Positions 1 through 6,594 of a stretch of 12,382 bases of DNA are shown here, piece after piece; position 1 is the first letter of the stretch, and the number at the start of each line of letters is the position of its first letter. Both the position numbers and the translations under genes were made by a program. The notes beneath the pieces are model-generated. The model saw only the letters and a program-made list of their open reading frames with translations. It did no database searches and was not told where the DNA came from. Origin of the DNA: JAHEDH01 sp965364515 (GTDB lineage: Bacteria; Actinomycetota; Acidimicrobiia; Spongiisociales; ZC4RG35); NCBI GenBank assembly GCA_965364515.1, contig CBDTXZ010000087.1:1-12382 (forward strand). The letters run 5' to 3'.

Positions 1-299
1 TCCCACCCCGTGACGACGGGGTTGTCGAGCGCCGAGAAGACGCCGGTGAGGTCGGACAGCAGCCCGATGGTGATGGTCCCGGCCTCGAGATCGACACCGA
101 AGTCAGTGAGGATCTCCTCGCCCATCGGCTCCGTGTCATCGGTGGGCTCTGTGTCGTCGGTTGCGGCGGCGGTAGTCGTCGTTTCGTCGACCGACGCGGC
201 CGTGGTCGTCGTCTCTTCGTCGGCCGAGTCTCCACCGCATGCGGCGACTATCAGAGACAGGACGAGCAGGACGGCGAGCCACCTACTGTTTGATTTCAT
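1..299 (-). CDS. Branched-chain amino acid-type ABC transporter substrate-binding lipoprotein (N-terminal part)
   Basis: Only the first 99 codons are in the window; the gene runs off the left edge. The protein begins with a short basic n-region, a hydrophobic segment (about residues 8-20) and a lipobox V-A-A-C with Cys21, so it should be a lipid-anchored extracytoplasmic protein. A Thr/Asp/Glu-rich linker follows (residues 22-55), including two ETTTTAA-like stretches, typical of actinobacterial lipoproteins. The mature domain then starts with a beta strand (ITIGLLSDLTG) characteristic of type I periplasmic binding proteins of the LivK/HAAT family. The ATG at 299 has a purine-rich GGAAAGG about 7 nt upstream. 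It is the last visible gene of the fadD-livH-livM operon, 71 bp after livM, and presumably delivers ligand to those permeases. The ligand cannot be told from this part; these proteins bind amino acids, amides, urea or aromatic and short acids. Confidence 0.88.
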   Translation of the reverse strand, partial: MKSNSRWLAVLLVLSLIVAACGGDSADEETTTTAASVDETTTTAAATDDTEPTDDTEPMGEEILTDFGVDLEAGTITIGLLSDLTGVFSALDNPVVTGW

Positions 300-319
300 C
301 TGTTTCCCTTTCCTCCATG

Positions 320-335
320 GCGACCTGCCGGTCGC
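320..335. other. Small perfect hairpin in the leader of the substrate-binding protein gene
   Basis: GCGACC (320-325) pairs with GGTCGC (330-335) around a 4-nt loop. It lies in the 71-bp gap between the livM stop and the lipoprotein start, just upstream of the ribosome-binding region. In ABC operons, hairpins here can protect or separate the mRNA segment for the more abundant binding protein; that role is inference. There is no T tract, so it is not a classical terminator. Confidence 0.35.
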
Positions 336-370
336 AACTCGTTCCGAGATTGTTCGCCCCGAAACGAAAC

Positions 371-1609
371 TCAATATGTGAATGGCCAACCCTTCCAGTA
401 GTTGCGCATTCGGATCCAGATCCCGTACAACCCGAGCGGCTCGAAGATCAGGAACCCGATGATGAGCAGTCCATAGATGACTTGATTCAACTGAAACACC
501 GATAGTCCCGGGCCCACCCCGGGGAGCGTGTTCACGAGGCCGAAGTCACTGGAGTCGGTCGCCACGACGAAGTCGAGCACGGTCGCCATCGGGCTGTCAC
601 CGGCATCGACCACACCCTGGACCCACAGTGTGAAGTCCTGAACCACCCTCGGCAGGATGGTCACGAATGCGGCTCCGAGGAGCGTTCCGGTCACGGTGCC
701 GGCTCCTCCGATCAGGACGATCGCGATGAACTCCACCGACAAGAACAGATCCCAGCGCTCGGGAATGACCGATCCGACGAACGATGCAAGAAGCGCTCCA
801 GCGATCCCCGCAAAGAACGAAGAGATCCCGAACGCCAACAGCTTGTATCGGACTTCGTCGACCCCCATGATCTCGGCGGCGACGTCGCGATCGCGAATCG
901 CCATGAAGGCGCGACCGACCCGCGTGCGCTGGATGTTCTTGGCGAAGATCACGAACACGATCGCCAGCACCAGCAGCACGAGGTAGCTCTTCGCCTCACT
1001 CGTGAGATCGATGCCCAGCCATGCTCCATCGCTGGACACGTTGAGCAGAGGCTCGTCTTCCATCCAGAGTCGGAAGTCCAGCGGAGGGAACGTACGGCCC
1101 AGCTCGGAGCCACCGGTGATGGTGTCGAGATTGCGGAACATGTAGTCGCCGATGAAGACCAGGCCGAGGGTCACGACGGCGAGATAGAGGCCGCGAACCC
1201 GAACGGCTGTCGGGCCCACTGCGACGCCGACGAGCGCAGCGACGATGCCGGCGGCGGGAAGCCAGATCCAGATCGGCAGGCCGAGCCCGAAGTATCGGCC
1301 GTCCGGATCCGCTCCGAGCACCGCAGCCACGTAGGCGCCTATCCCCATGAAGAAGGCGTGTCCCAGCGAGACCTGGCCGGCGAGTCCGAACAGGATGTTC
1401 ATCCCGAGCCCGCCGATCGCAAAGATGGCGACCGTCGAGAGAATCCGCAGCCAACTGTCTTCCGCGAGGAACCCGAGCCCCGGAAGGACCTCGAAGGGGA
1501 CCAGCACCAGAAGGAAGAGGAGGATGAAGACCGAGACCCGCTTCGTCGTCGTGTTCAGCAGCGCCTGATCCTGCTCGTAGCTCGAGAAGAGCAGAGGACG
1601 TCCTCTCAC
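371..1609 (-). CDS. livM: Branched-chain amino acid-type ABC transporter permease LivM
   Basis: A 412-residue, strongly hydrophobic protein with about nine to ten membrane segments, acting as one of the two permease halves of a HAAT-type uptake system in the inner membrane. The LivM signature GLAGQVSLGHAFFMGIGAY lies in the first third. A cytoplasmic coupling-loop motif, RDRDVAAEIMGV followed by YKLLAFGISSFFAGIAGALLA, lies in the second half; this loop contacts the LivG/LivF ATPases. I chose the GTG at 1609 because GGAGG lies just upstream and the family-like sequence begins there. The frame stays open to 1657, but that part reads through Arg/Cys-rich codons towards the heptamer repeats and is unlikely to be translated. 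It follows livH after 93 bp that contain a repeat array. Confidence 0.93.
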   Translation of the reverse strand: MRGRPLLFSSYEQDQALLNTTTKRVSVFILLFLLVLVPFEVLPGLGFLAEDSWLRILSTVAIFAIGGLGMNILFGLAGQVSLGHAFFMGIGAYVAAVLGADPDGRYFGLGLPIWIWLPAAGIVAALVGVAVGPTAVRVRGLYLAVVTLGLVFIGDYMFRNLDTITGGSELGRTFPPLDFRLWMEDEPLLNVSSDGAWLGIDLTSEAKSYLVLLVLAIVFVIFAKNIQRTRVGRAFMAIRDRDVAAEIMGVDEVRYKLLAFGISSFFAGIAGALLASFVGSVIPERWDLFLSVEFIAIVLIGGAGTVTGTLLGAAFVTILPRVVQDFTLWVQGVVDAGDSPMATVLDFVVATDSSDFGLVNTLPGVGPGLSVFQLNQVIYGLLIIGFLIFEPLGLYGIWIRMRNYWKGWPFTY

Positions 1610-1640
1610 AGTGGGCCTCCTTCGTCGGCCGCCGGCGCAG

Positions 1641-1696
1641 CACGCAGCACGTAGCACGTAGCACGCCTGACATGAGGCGTGAACCGTGAGGCGTCG
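1641..1696. repeat. Degenerate heptanucleotide tandem array A, between livH and livM
   Basis: Eight consecutive 7-nt units can be read without a gap: CACGCAG, CACGTAG, CACGTAG, CACGCCT, GACATGA, GGCGTGA, ACCGTGA, GGCGTCG. The first half carries the core as CACG and the second half as CGTG, so the array inverts in its middle: CACGCCT (1662-1668) and AGGCGTG (1675-1681) form a perfect 7-bp stem with a 6-nt loop. It sits inside the transcription unit between two permease genes, so the hairpin would be present in the mRNA. Three other arrays of the same period occur in this window. Confidence 0.75.
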
Positions 1697-1702
1697 GACG
1701 GA

Positions 1703-2728
1703 TCAAACACGCCGGATCTCCTCGGTTCCGAACAGGCCGTACGGGCGGATGAGAAGCACCAGCAGCATCACGACGTACGGAACGACGCCGCCGAACCCGG
1801 TGCCGAGGAAGTCGAAGGTGACATAACTACTGGCGGCCGACTCAGCCATCCCGATGATGAATCCACCGACCAGCGCGCCGAAGACCGAGTCGAGCCCTCC
1901 GAGAATCACCGCAGGAAAGGCTCGGAAGGCGAAGAACGCAGTGAAGTTGTCCACCCCACTCGGTCGCCTCGGGAACATCGAGATGAACATGCCGCCGACG
2001 GCTGCGAGAACAGCCCCGATCGCAAACGACAGCGCGAAGATCCTGGCGACGCTGATGCCCTGCGCGCGAGCGGCCTCCTGGTCGAATGCGGTCGCACGCA
2101 TCGCAACACCGGTACTCGAACGAAAGAACAGTGCGACGGCTGCAACGAGAACCGCAGTGAGAATCACCTGGAAGATCGTGGTGTGGGGAATCCTCACAGA
2201 GCAGACCTCGATCAACTGGACACTGCCGACGATGCCGCCGTCGGCGCATCCGATCCCGACCTGGCTGATACCGAACGGGTCGGCCATCGGCCTCGCGCTC
2301 AATCCGATGAAGTCGTTGGTGATCGTCCTGATGAGGATGTCTGCGCCGAGGGTCACGACAGCGAGCAGGATCAATGCCTCGCCCACCATCGGACGGAGGA
2401 AGAGCCGTTCGAGGATCATTGCGAAGATCGCCGTGACCAGGAGCGCGAACACCACCGAGAGGCCCCATTGCAGCCAGGCCGGGGCCTCGCCCATCCAACG
2501 TCCGGGGATGTTCACGATGGTTGCCGCCGACGCTACGAGGAAGGCCCCGACCGCTGCGATGGCGCCGGTCGCCAGGTTGAACACCTGAGTCGATTTGAAG
2601 ATGATCACGAAGCCCATCGCGAGCACGGCATAGATCGCTCCCAGGCTGACGCCGTTCACGACCATCCTCCAGAACGCCGAGGGGACGATCTCGGTGGTCT
2701 GGGCGAGGACGGCGAGAGCGAGGCTCAC
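1703..2728 (-). CDS. livH: Branched-chain amino acid-type ABC transporter permease LivH
   Basis: A 341-residue integral membrane protein with about eight hydrophobic segments. The N-terminal stretch NGVSLGAIYAVLAMGFVIIF, followed by FNLATGAIAAVGAFL, matches the LivH family. The second half holds the cytoplasmic loop that engages the ATPases (FDQEAARAQGISVARIFALSF) and the glycine-rich AVILGGLDSVFGALVGGFIIG segment. It pairs with LivM to form the channel. The GTG start overlaps the fadD TGA stop in a GTGA arrangement (2725-2728), which implies translational coupling to fadD. A cysteine-containing insertion around residues 170-195 (GCADGGIVGSVQLIEVCSVR) replaces the usual short periplasmic loop; it could carry a disulfide, but that is inference. 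Confidence 0.93.
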   Translation of the reverse strand: MSLALAVLAQTTEIVPSAFWRMVVNGVSLGAIYAVLAMGFVIIFKSTQVFNLATGAIAAVGAFLVASAATIVNIPGRWMGEAPAWLQWGLSVVFALLVTAIFAMILERLFLRPMVGEALILLAVVTLGADILIRTITNDFIGLSARPMADPFGISQVGIGCADGGIVGSVQLIEVCSVRIPHTTIFQVILTAVLVAAVALFFRSSTGVAMRATAFDQEAARAQGISVARIFALSFAIGAVLAAVGGMFISMFPRRPSGVDNFTAFFAFRAFPAVILGGLDSVFGALVGGFIIGMAESAASSYVTFDFLGTGFGGVVPYVVMLLVLLIRPYGLFGTEEIRRV

Positions 2729-4602
2729 GTGGAGTACATCTCCTCGATCAGATCCTCGAACATCTCAGCCATCGACGAGCGCTTGAGCTTCTGGGTGGCG
2801 GTCAGCTCCCCGTCCTCGTGATCGAGCTCCTTGGGGATCATGCGCCACTTCCTTACGTTTTCGGCTCTGGCGAACTTGGCGTTGGTCTCGTCTACGACCC
2901 TCTGAATCAACTCGAGCACCTCTGGCTTCTCGGTGAGGTCGCGATAGGTCGTGTACGGGATTCCCTTGCGTGTCGCCCAGTCGCCGACGGTGTCCATCTC
3001 GATCCCGATCAACGCGGAGATGAACTTCCGTTGCTCTCCGATCACCATCGCCTCCTTCACGTAGGGCGATGTCTTGAGACTGTTCTCGATCTCGGACGGC
3101 GAGATGTTCTTTCCCCCGCTGGTGATGATGATGTCCTTCATCCGGTCGACGATCTTGAGATGGGTCCCGTCGATCCATTCGCCCACATCGCCGGTCTTCA
3201 GAAAGCCATCCTCTGTGAAGGTCTCGGCGGTCTTGTCGGGCTTGTTCCAATAGCCCGCGAAGACCGCCGGATGCTTCGTGAGGATCTCGTTCGTCTCGGG
3301 GTCCAGCTTGACCTCTGTGCCCGGGTAGGCAACGCCCACGGAGCCGAGCTTCATGTTGCCAACCGGGCTGTAGGTCGCAACGGCGCAGTTCTCGGTCATG
3401 CCGTACAACTCGTACAGGTTGACGCCGAGCCCGTGGAAGAACTGGATCACCTCCGGAGCGATCGGGGCGGCGCCGGTACCGGCCCACTGGCAGTGGCGGA
3501 GTCCGATGCGCTCTCGCATCGCCCGGAACACCAGGACGTATCCCAACACGTACAGCATTCGGCTGACCGGCGTGTGGGTGCCCCCATTGGCGACCCGCAG
3601 CTCACCGACCTTGGCGGCGAGCCTCATTCCCACGTTGAGCCAGAGTCGCTTGAAGAAGGTGGCGTCGCGACCGCGGATGATGATGCCGGCGTGAAGCTTC
3701 TCCCAGATCCGGGGGACTGCGAAGAAGAGGGTCGGCTGGATCTCCCGCAGATTCTCCTGAACCGTCTCTATCGACTCGGCGAAGTTGAGGACCGCCCCCG
3801 TCACCGCCAAGGTCCAGGTCGAGAAGATTCGCTCGGCGATGTGACACAACGGCAGGTACGTGAGGATTTGATCGCGCGGTCCGGGCTTGGAGTCACCGGG
3901 CAAGCGCCCTGGAGCGAGAATCACCTTCTCGGCCCCGAAGGCGAAGTTGGCGTTGGTGATCATCGCCCCCTTCGGCGGCCCAGTCGTCCCGGACGTGTAG
4001 ACAAGGGTGATGACGTCGTCGGAACTGGCACCGTTCATCCGGTCTCCGAGCGCATCGGGATGTTCACTCCGATAGGCCCGGCCGAGCTCGAGGAAGTCGT
4101 CCCAGAAGATGAAACGATCATCGTCCCGAGTCTCTCTGAAACCCCTCGGTTCGATGTGGATGATCTTGCGAAGCGAACTGAGCCGATCCCCCGTCTCCAT
4201 GACTTTGTCGGCTTGCTCCTGGTCCTCGGCGAGGTGGATGACGGCGCCCGAATCGTTGAGGAGATACTCCACTTCGGCCGCCGGATTGGTGGGGTAGAGG
4301 CCGACGGTGATGGCGCGGATCGCCACCGTCGCCATGTCGAGCACGACCCATTCCGGGCGGTCTTCCGAGTGGATCGACACTCGATCGCCCACTTCGACGC
4401 CGAGCGCAAGCAACCCGTTCGCAGCATCGGTGATCGCTTCCCAGAGCTCGGCCCAGGTGATCTCCTGCCAGATCCCCAGGTCCTTCTCTCGCATCGCGAC
4501 TGCGTCGGGGGTCGAGAGCGCCCGGTCTCGGATGTACGTGACGAGCGTGCGCACGCCAGCGTCGGCGCCGGCGGAGCCGCCTCGTTCCATCGTCGTGGTC
4601 AC
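2725..4602 (-). CDS. fadD: Long-chain acyl-CoA synthetase / AMP-binding ligase (FadD-like)
   Basis: A 625-residue adenylate-forming enzyme that should activate a carboxylic acid to acyl-AMP and then acyl-CoA. Visible family motifs are the Ser/Thr/Gly-rich loop TLVYTSGTTGPPKGAMITN (about residues 199-217), YELYGMTE, LKTGDVGEW, the hinge VDRMKDIIITSGGKNISPSEIE, and the C-terminal catalytic Lys in TATQKLKRS. The length suits long-chain FadD15/AAE types. The GTG at 4602 has a strong AGGAGG only 4 nt upstream; an ATG 12 nt inside (4590) is an alternative. Being first gene of a liv-type operon, and overlapping livH, suggests that the imported substrate is a carboxylic acid or is degraded via a CoA ester. 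Such fadD-liv clusters are common in actinobacteria and proteobacteria, but their substrates vary. Confidence 0.93.
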   Translation of the reverse strand: MTTTMERGGSAGADAGVRTLVTYIRDRALSTPDAVAMREKDLGIWQEITWAELWEAITDAANGLLALGVEVGDRVSIHSEDRPEWVVLDMATVAIRAITVGLYPTNPAAEVEYLLNDSGAVIHLAEDQEQADKVMETGDRLSSLRKIIHIEPRGFRETRDDDRFIFWDDFLELGRAYRSEHPDALGDRMNGASSDDVITLVYTSGTTGPPKGAMITNANFAFGAEKVILAPGRLPGDSKPGPRDQILTYLPLCHIAERIFSTWTLAVTGAVLNFAESIETVQENLREIQPTLFFAVPRIWEKLHAGIIIRGRDATFFKRLWLNVGMRLAAKVGELRVANGGTHTPVSRMLYVLGYVLVFRAMRERIGLRHCQWAGTGAAPIAPEVIQFFHGLGVNLYELYGMTENCAVATYSPVGNMKLGSVGVAYPGTEVKLDPETNEILTKHPAVFAGYWNKPDKTAETFTEDGFLKTGDVGEWIDGTHLKIVDRMKDIIITSGGKNISPSEIENSLKTSPYVKEAMVIGEQRKFISALIGIEMDTVGDWATRKGIPYTTYRDLTEKPEVLELIQRVVDETNAKFARAENVRKWRMIPKELDHEDGELTATQKLKRSSMAEMFEDLIEEMYST

Positions 4603-4627
4603 GTGTCCTCCTGCACGCGGAACGTCG

Positions 4628-4633
4628 AGACTA
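4628..4633 (-). promoter_or_regulatory. Possible -10 element for the fadD-liv operon
   Basis: TAGTCT on the minus strand fits the TANNNT actinobacterial -10 pattern and would start transcription about 20 nt before the fadD GTG, leaving room for the AGGAGG site. No recognisable -35 is seen at 16-18 nt. The rest of the 161-bp divergent region (4603-4763) shows no other clear signal to me. Confidence 0.25.
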
Positions 4634-4750
4634 CGCGCCGCCCCTGGCGAACACCGCCCAATCGCAGGGTTTCATTTTCGTGGTGCCCCGACCCGGTGCG
4701 CAGGCGTCCGAAAGGGTGGAATCCCTGCCGTCGGAGGCGGGCATCACCGA

Positions 4751-4756
4751 TAGGCT
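4751..4756 (+). promoter_or_regulatory. Possible -10 element for a leaderless LLM-gene transcript
   Basis: TAGGCT lies exactly 7 nt before the ATG at 4764. No Shine-Dalgarno sequence precedes that ATG. With the usual -10 to start-site distance, transcription would begin at or next to the A of the start codon. No convincing -35 is visible. moaE has the same geometry. Confidence 0.4.
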
Positions 4757-4763
4757 CCCCTGC

Positions 4764-5609
4764 ATGGAGCTTCGATTCGGGATCTTCCCCTCACCCGCCG
4801 TCGAGGACCTCGAAACGACGATGACGGCGGTCGAGACCGCTGATTCGGCCGGCCTCGACCTCGTGGGAATCCAGGATCACCCATACATCGATCGCTACCT
4901 CGATGTGATGACGCTGATCACCTGGCTCAGCGCAGCAACCGACTCGATCACGTTCCTACCTGATGTCGCCAACCTGCCGCTTCGCCCGCCGGCGGTTCTC
5001 GCCAAGCAGGCGTCGTCTCTCGACACGCTCACGGCCGGGCGATTCGAACTGGGCTTGGGCGCCGGTGGCAACTGGGACGCGATCTCTGCATTCGGCGGGG
5101 AGCGGCGGACACCGGGAGAAGCCGTCGTCGCGACGCATGAGGCGATCGGTGTCATGCGATCCGTCTGGGGCGAGGGAAGAAACGTCGATGGAGAGCACTA
5201 CCACCTGCGAGGTGTCCACCCCGGACCCGAAGCGCCGCACCGGATCCCGATATCGATCGGCGCCTACGGCCCGCGCATGCTCGAGCTCATCGGCACCCAC
5301 GCCGATGGCTGGCTTCCGTCGCTCTCGTTCGTGCCACCCGACGAGCTCGATGCCAAGCACGCCATCATCGATCAGGCAGCCGATGCCGCAGGCCGTGATC
5401 GCACCGAGATCCGACGCCTGTACAACGTGGGAGGGTCCATCACCGACGGCGCCGGCTCGGGGTTCTTGAAGGGCCCCGAGAATCAGTGGGTGGACCAGCT
5501 CGGCTGGCTCCATGAGACCCACCGAATCGACACGTTCATCCTCTGGCCGCGCGGCGACGTGATAGACCAGGTTCACCGCTTCGCCGCAGTCGCCGACCGA
5601 ATGCGCTGA
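4764..5609 (+). CDS. LLM-class (luciferase-like, probably F420- or FMN-dependent) oxidoreductase
   Basis: A 281-residue TIM-barrel protein of the bacterial luciferase-like family. Recognisable parts are the first strand FGIFPSP, the AVETADSAGLDLVGIQDHPY segment, the strand RFELGLGAG with GNWDAISAFGG after it, the PISIGAYGPRMLELIGTHAD segment that helps form the flavin phosphate site, and GWLPSL. It is shorter than the usual 320-340 residues, lacking part of the C-terminal region, but has no frame break. Members in actinobacteria commonly use reduced F420 as hydride donor; F420 rather than FMN use is inference here. I chose ATG 4764 because the family sequence starts there and a -10 hexamer sits 7 nt before it; the frame is open back to 4680. 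The substrate is unknown. It is divergent from fadD and stands alone. Confidence 0.88.
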   Translation: MELRFGIFPSPAVEDLETTMTAVETADSAGLDLVGIQDHPYIDRYLDVMTLITWLSAATDSITFLPDVANLPLRPPAVLAKQASSLDTLTAGRFELGLGAGGNWDAISAFGGERRTPGEAVVATHEAIGVMRSVWGEGRNVDGEHYHLRGVHPGPEAPHRIPISIGAYGPRMLELIGTHADGWLPSLSFVPPDELDAKHAIIDQAADAAGRDRTEIRRLYNVGGSITDGAGSGFLKGPENQWVDQLGWLHETHRIDTFILWPRGDVIDQVHRFAAVADRMR

Positions 5610-5627
5610 CAGCGAGACCGACCGCGT

Positions 5628-5701
5628 CCGCGCCTGCGGATGCACCGACGGGTTCAACATGATGCGACGCGGGCGGGGCAAGCCCCGCGCCCTACCAGAC
5701 C
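5628..5701. repeat. Intergenic repeat, copy 1 (full unit with terminal palindrome)
   Basis: Positions 5628-5675 are identical, base for base, to 5720-5767 (48 bp, offset 92 bp). Copy 1 continues into a near-perfect palindrome, GCGGGGC-AA-GCCCCGC (5673-5688), and then GCGCCCTACCAGACC, also seen in altered form in copy 3. The unit starts 19 bp after the LLM stop codon. An open frame crosses this area, but it is repeat sequence with no family resemblance, so I do not call a gene. Confidence 0.85.
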
Positions 5702-5719
5702 GCACCCGAACACACGACG

Positions 5720-5767
5720 CCGCGCCTGCGGATGCACCGACGGGTTCAACATGATGCGACGCGGGCG
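5720..5767. repeat. Intergenic repeat, copy 2 (48 bp, identical to copy 1)
   Basis: An exact 48-bp copy of 5628-5675. The identity stops abruptly at both ends, and the palindromic tail of copy 1 is missing, so this is a truncated unit. Perfect identity between non-coding copies suggests recent duplication or gene conversion. Confidence 0.88.
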
Positions 5768-5826
5768 TGAAGAACCAACGCCCTCCGGAGCCACTCTCGA
5801 ATGCACGATGTACGCACCACAGGTAG

Positions 5827-5869
5827 GGGCGCCCGCTTGCGGCGCCCGAGGCTCGGGCCGTCGAGCCTC
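5827..5869. repeat. Bipartite REP-like double hairpin
   Basis: Two hairpins lie directly next to each other. GGGCGCC (5827-5833) pairs with GGCGCCC (5841-5847) around 7 nt, and GAGGCTCG (5848-5855) pairs with CGAGCCTC (5862-5869) around 6 nt. Both stems are perfect. Neither is followed by a T tract. Adjacent paired palindromes in non-coding DNA resemble REP/BIME-type elements; no RAYT transposase gene is in the window. Confidence 0.6.
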
Positions 5870-5910
5870 CCACACCCGGACCAGGCGCGAACCCACCACG
5901 GTCCGCGGCA

Positions 5911-5976
5911 GCGGATGCACCGACCGGTTCAACACGACGCTTCGGCGGGCGGTGCGAGCCCTGCGCCCTACAGACC
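5911..5976. repeat. Intergenic repeat, copy 3 (diverged)
   Basis: This copy begins GCGGATGCACCGAC then CGGTTCAACACGACGC, close to copies 1 and 2. Unlike copy 2 it keeps a decayed form of the palindromic tail of copy 1, ending GCGCCCTACAGACC. It starts 183 bp after the matching point of copy 2, about twice the 92-bp spacing of copies 1 and 2. That hints at an old tandem array with an interior unit replaced, but it may be chance. Confidence 0.75.
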
Positions 5977-5990
5977 AGATCCAGCGGATG

Positions 5991-6010
5991 TTTGACGAAA
6001 TCGCGTCAAG
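5991..6010. other. Hairpin downstream of moaE
   Basis: TTGACG (5992-5997) pairs with CGTCAA (6004-6009) around a 6-nt AT-rich loop, and a flanking T-G wobble adds one pair. It lies between repeat copy 3 and the likely moaE terminator and may be a second transcript-end structure. TTGACG also resembles a -35 box, but I see no partner -10 and no gene for it. Confidence 0.3.
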
Positions 6011-6025
6011 CGCTGAAGAAGGAAA

Positions 6026-6040
6026 GTCGGCGGAGCCGAC
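6026..6040 (-). terminator. Probable Rho-independent terminator of moaE
   Basis: Read on the minus strand, GTCGGC-TCC-GCCGAC forms a perfect 6-bp GC-rich stem with a 3-nt loop, followed directly by TTTCCTTCTTC. It lies about 55 bp beyond the moaE stop codon and points the right way. The T tract is interrupted, as is usual in high-GC actinobacteria. Confidence 0.5.
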
Positions 6041-6047
6041 CCGAGTC

Positions 6048-6082
6048 GAGCTGAGAGCCGATGGCCGACAGCCGATAGCTGC
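6048..6082. repeat. Degenerate heptanucleotide tandem array D, downstream of moaE
   Basis: Five consecutive 7-nt units: GAGCTGA, GAGCCGA, TGGCCGA, CAGCCGA, TAGCTGC, with GAGCGAA following in phase. The core here is AGCCGA, different from the CGTGA core of the other three arrays, but the 7-nt period is the same. It ends about 12 nt from the moaE stop codon. Confidence 0.65.
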
Positions 6083-6094
6083 GAGCGAAGCGAG

Positions 6095-6520
6095 CTACGC
6101 GCCTTCGATCCACTCCTGGCCGCCGGGCCAGTTCTCCTGCTTCCAGATCGGCGCACGGGACTTCAGCTCATCGATGATGAATTCACCGGCGTCGAAGGCG
6201 TCGCCACGATGGGCGGTGGACACGGCGACTGCAACCGAGGCCTCCCCCAGCTCCACTCTCCCGGTCCGATGCTCTACGGCAGTCGACAGGATGGGCCATT
6301 TCTCAGAAGCCTCCTCGCAGACCTCTCGGATCCTGGCCTCGACGTGCTCGATGTACGCCTCGTACACGAGGTGGGTCACGCCTTCCCTGCCGTCGGAGTG
6401 ATCCCGAACCGTCCCGAGAAACAGCACCGTCGCCCCCGAATCCGGCCTTCGGACTTCCGCAACGAGCGCCTCAGCATCGATCGCGTGATCCCCCACCCGA
6501 ATTCTCATCTGTGCAGCCAT
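6095..6520 (-). CDS. moaE: Molybdopterin synthase catalytic subunit MoaE
   Basis: A 141-residue protein that, with thiocarboxylated MoaD, adds two sulfurs to precursor Z (cPMP) to make molybdopterin in the cytoplasm. Family motifs appear in order: TVLFLGTVRDHSDGR (31-45), LVYEAY (51-56), the EHRTGRVELGEASVAVAVSTAHR block (83-105), and KSRAPIWKQE (120-129). The two lysines of that last motif, K120 and K127, match the catalytic lysines K119 and K126 of E. coli MoaE. Length is typical. The ATG at 6520 has no Shine-Dalgarno sequence, but TAGCCT lies 7 nt upstream; an inner ATG at 6508 is possible. No other moa or moe gene is in view, so MoaD must come from elsewhere. Confidence 0.95.
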   Translation of the reverse strand: MAAQMRIRVGDHAIDAEALVAEVRRPDSGATVLFLGTVRDHSDGREGVTHLVYEAYIEHVEARIREVCEEASEKWPILSTAVEHRTGRVELGEASVAVAVSTAHRGDAFDAGEFIIDELKSRAPIWKQENWPGGQEWIEGA

Positions 6521-6527
6521 GCCCAGG

Positions 6528-6533
6528 AGGCTA
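6528..6533 (-). promoter_or_regulatory. Possible -10 element for a leaderless moaE transcript
   Basis: TAGCCT on the minus strand lies exactly 7 nt before the moaE ATG, the same geometry as at the LLM gene. No Shine-Dalgarno site and no clear -35 are seen. The 74 bp between the cyclase stop and moaE also contain two weak 5-bp hairpins (6543-6559 and 6566-6578). Confidence 0.4.
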
Positions 6534-6594
6534 TCTCGCTCAGAGGGCTCTTATCCCTCCGCAAGCCGGTCGAACCGGATCCGTACGGGATGGT

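Noticed and set aside
1610..1657. N-terminal extension of LivM up to 1657
   Set aside because: The extra 16 residues are Cys/Arg-rich and unlike the family, while the GTG at 1609 has a good GGAGG.
1679..2821. 380-codon plus-strand frame opposite livH
   Set aside because: Its composition (Asp/Glu/Arg/His rich) is what the complement of a hydrophobic membrane protein gives; no motif is visible.
2818..4824. Very long open frame (668 codons) on the plus strand opposite fadD
   Set aside because: It is antisense to a clear AMP-binding enzyme and its translation shows no family-like sequence; long antisense frames are common in high-GC DNA.
5628..5767. Integron attC sites (GGTTCAAC looked like an RYYYAAC core)
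   Set aside because: No paired GTTRRRY box at attC spacing and no integron integrase or cassette genes.
5628..5976. CRISPR array
   Set aside because: Only two exact copies and one degenerate copy, 48 bp long with unequal spacing, and no cas genes; the spacing does not fit repeat-spacer units.
5640..6401. Open frame of 253 codons across the repeat island
   Set aside because: It is built from the intergenic repeats and then runs antisense through moaE; no domain resemblance.
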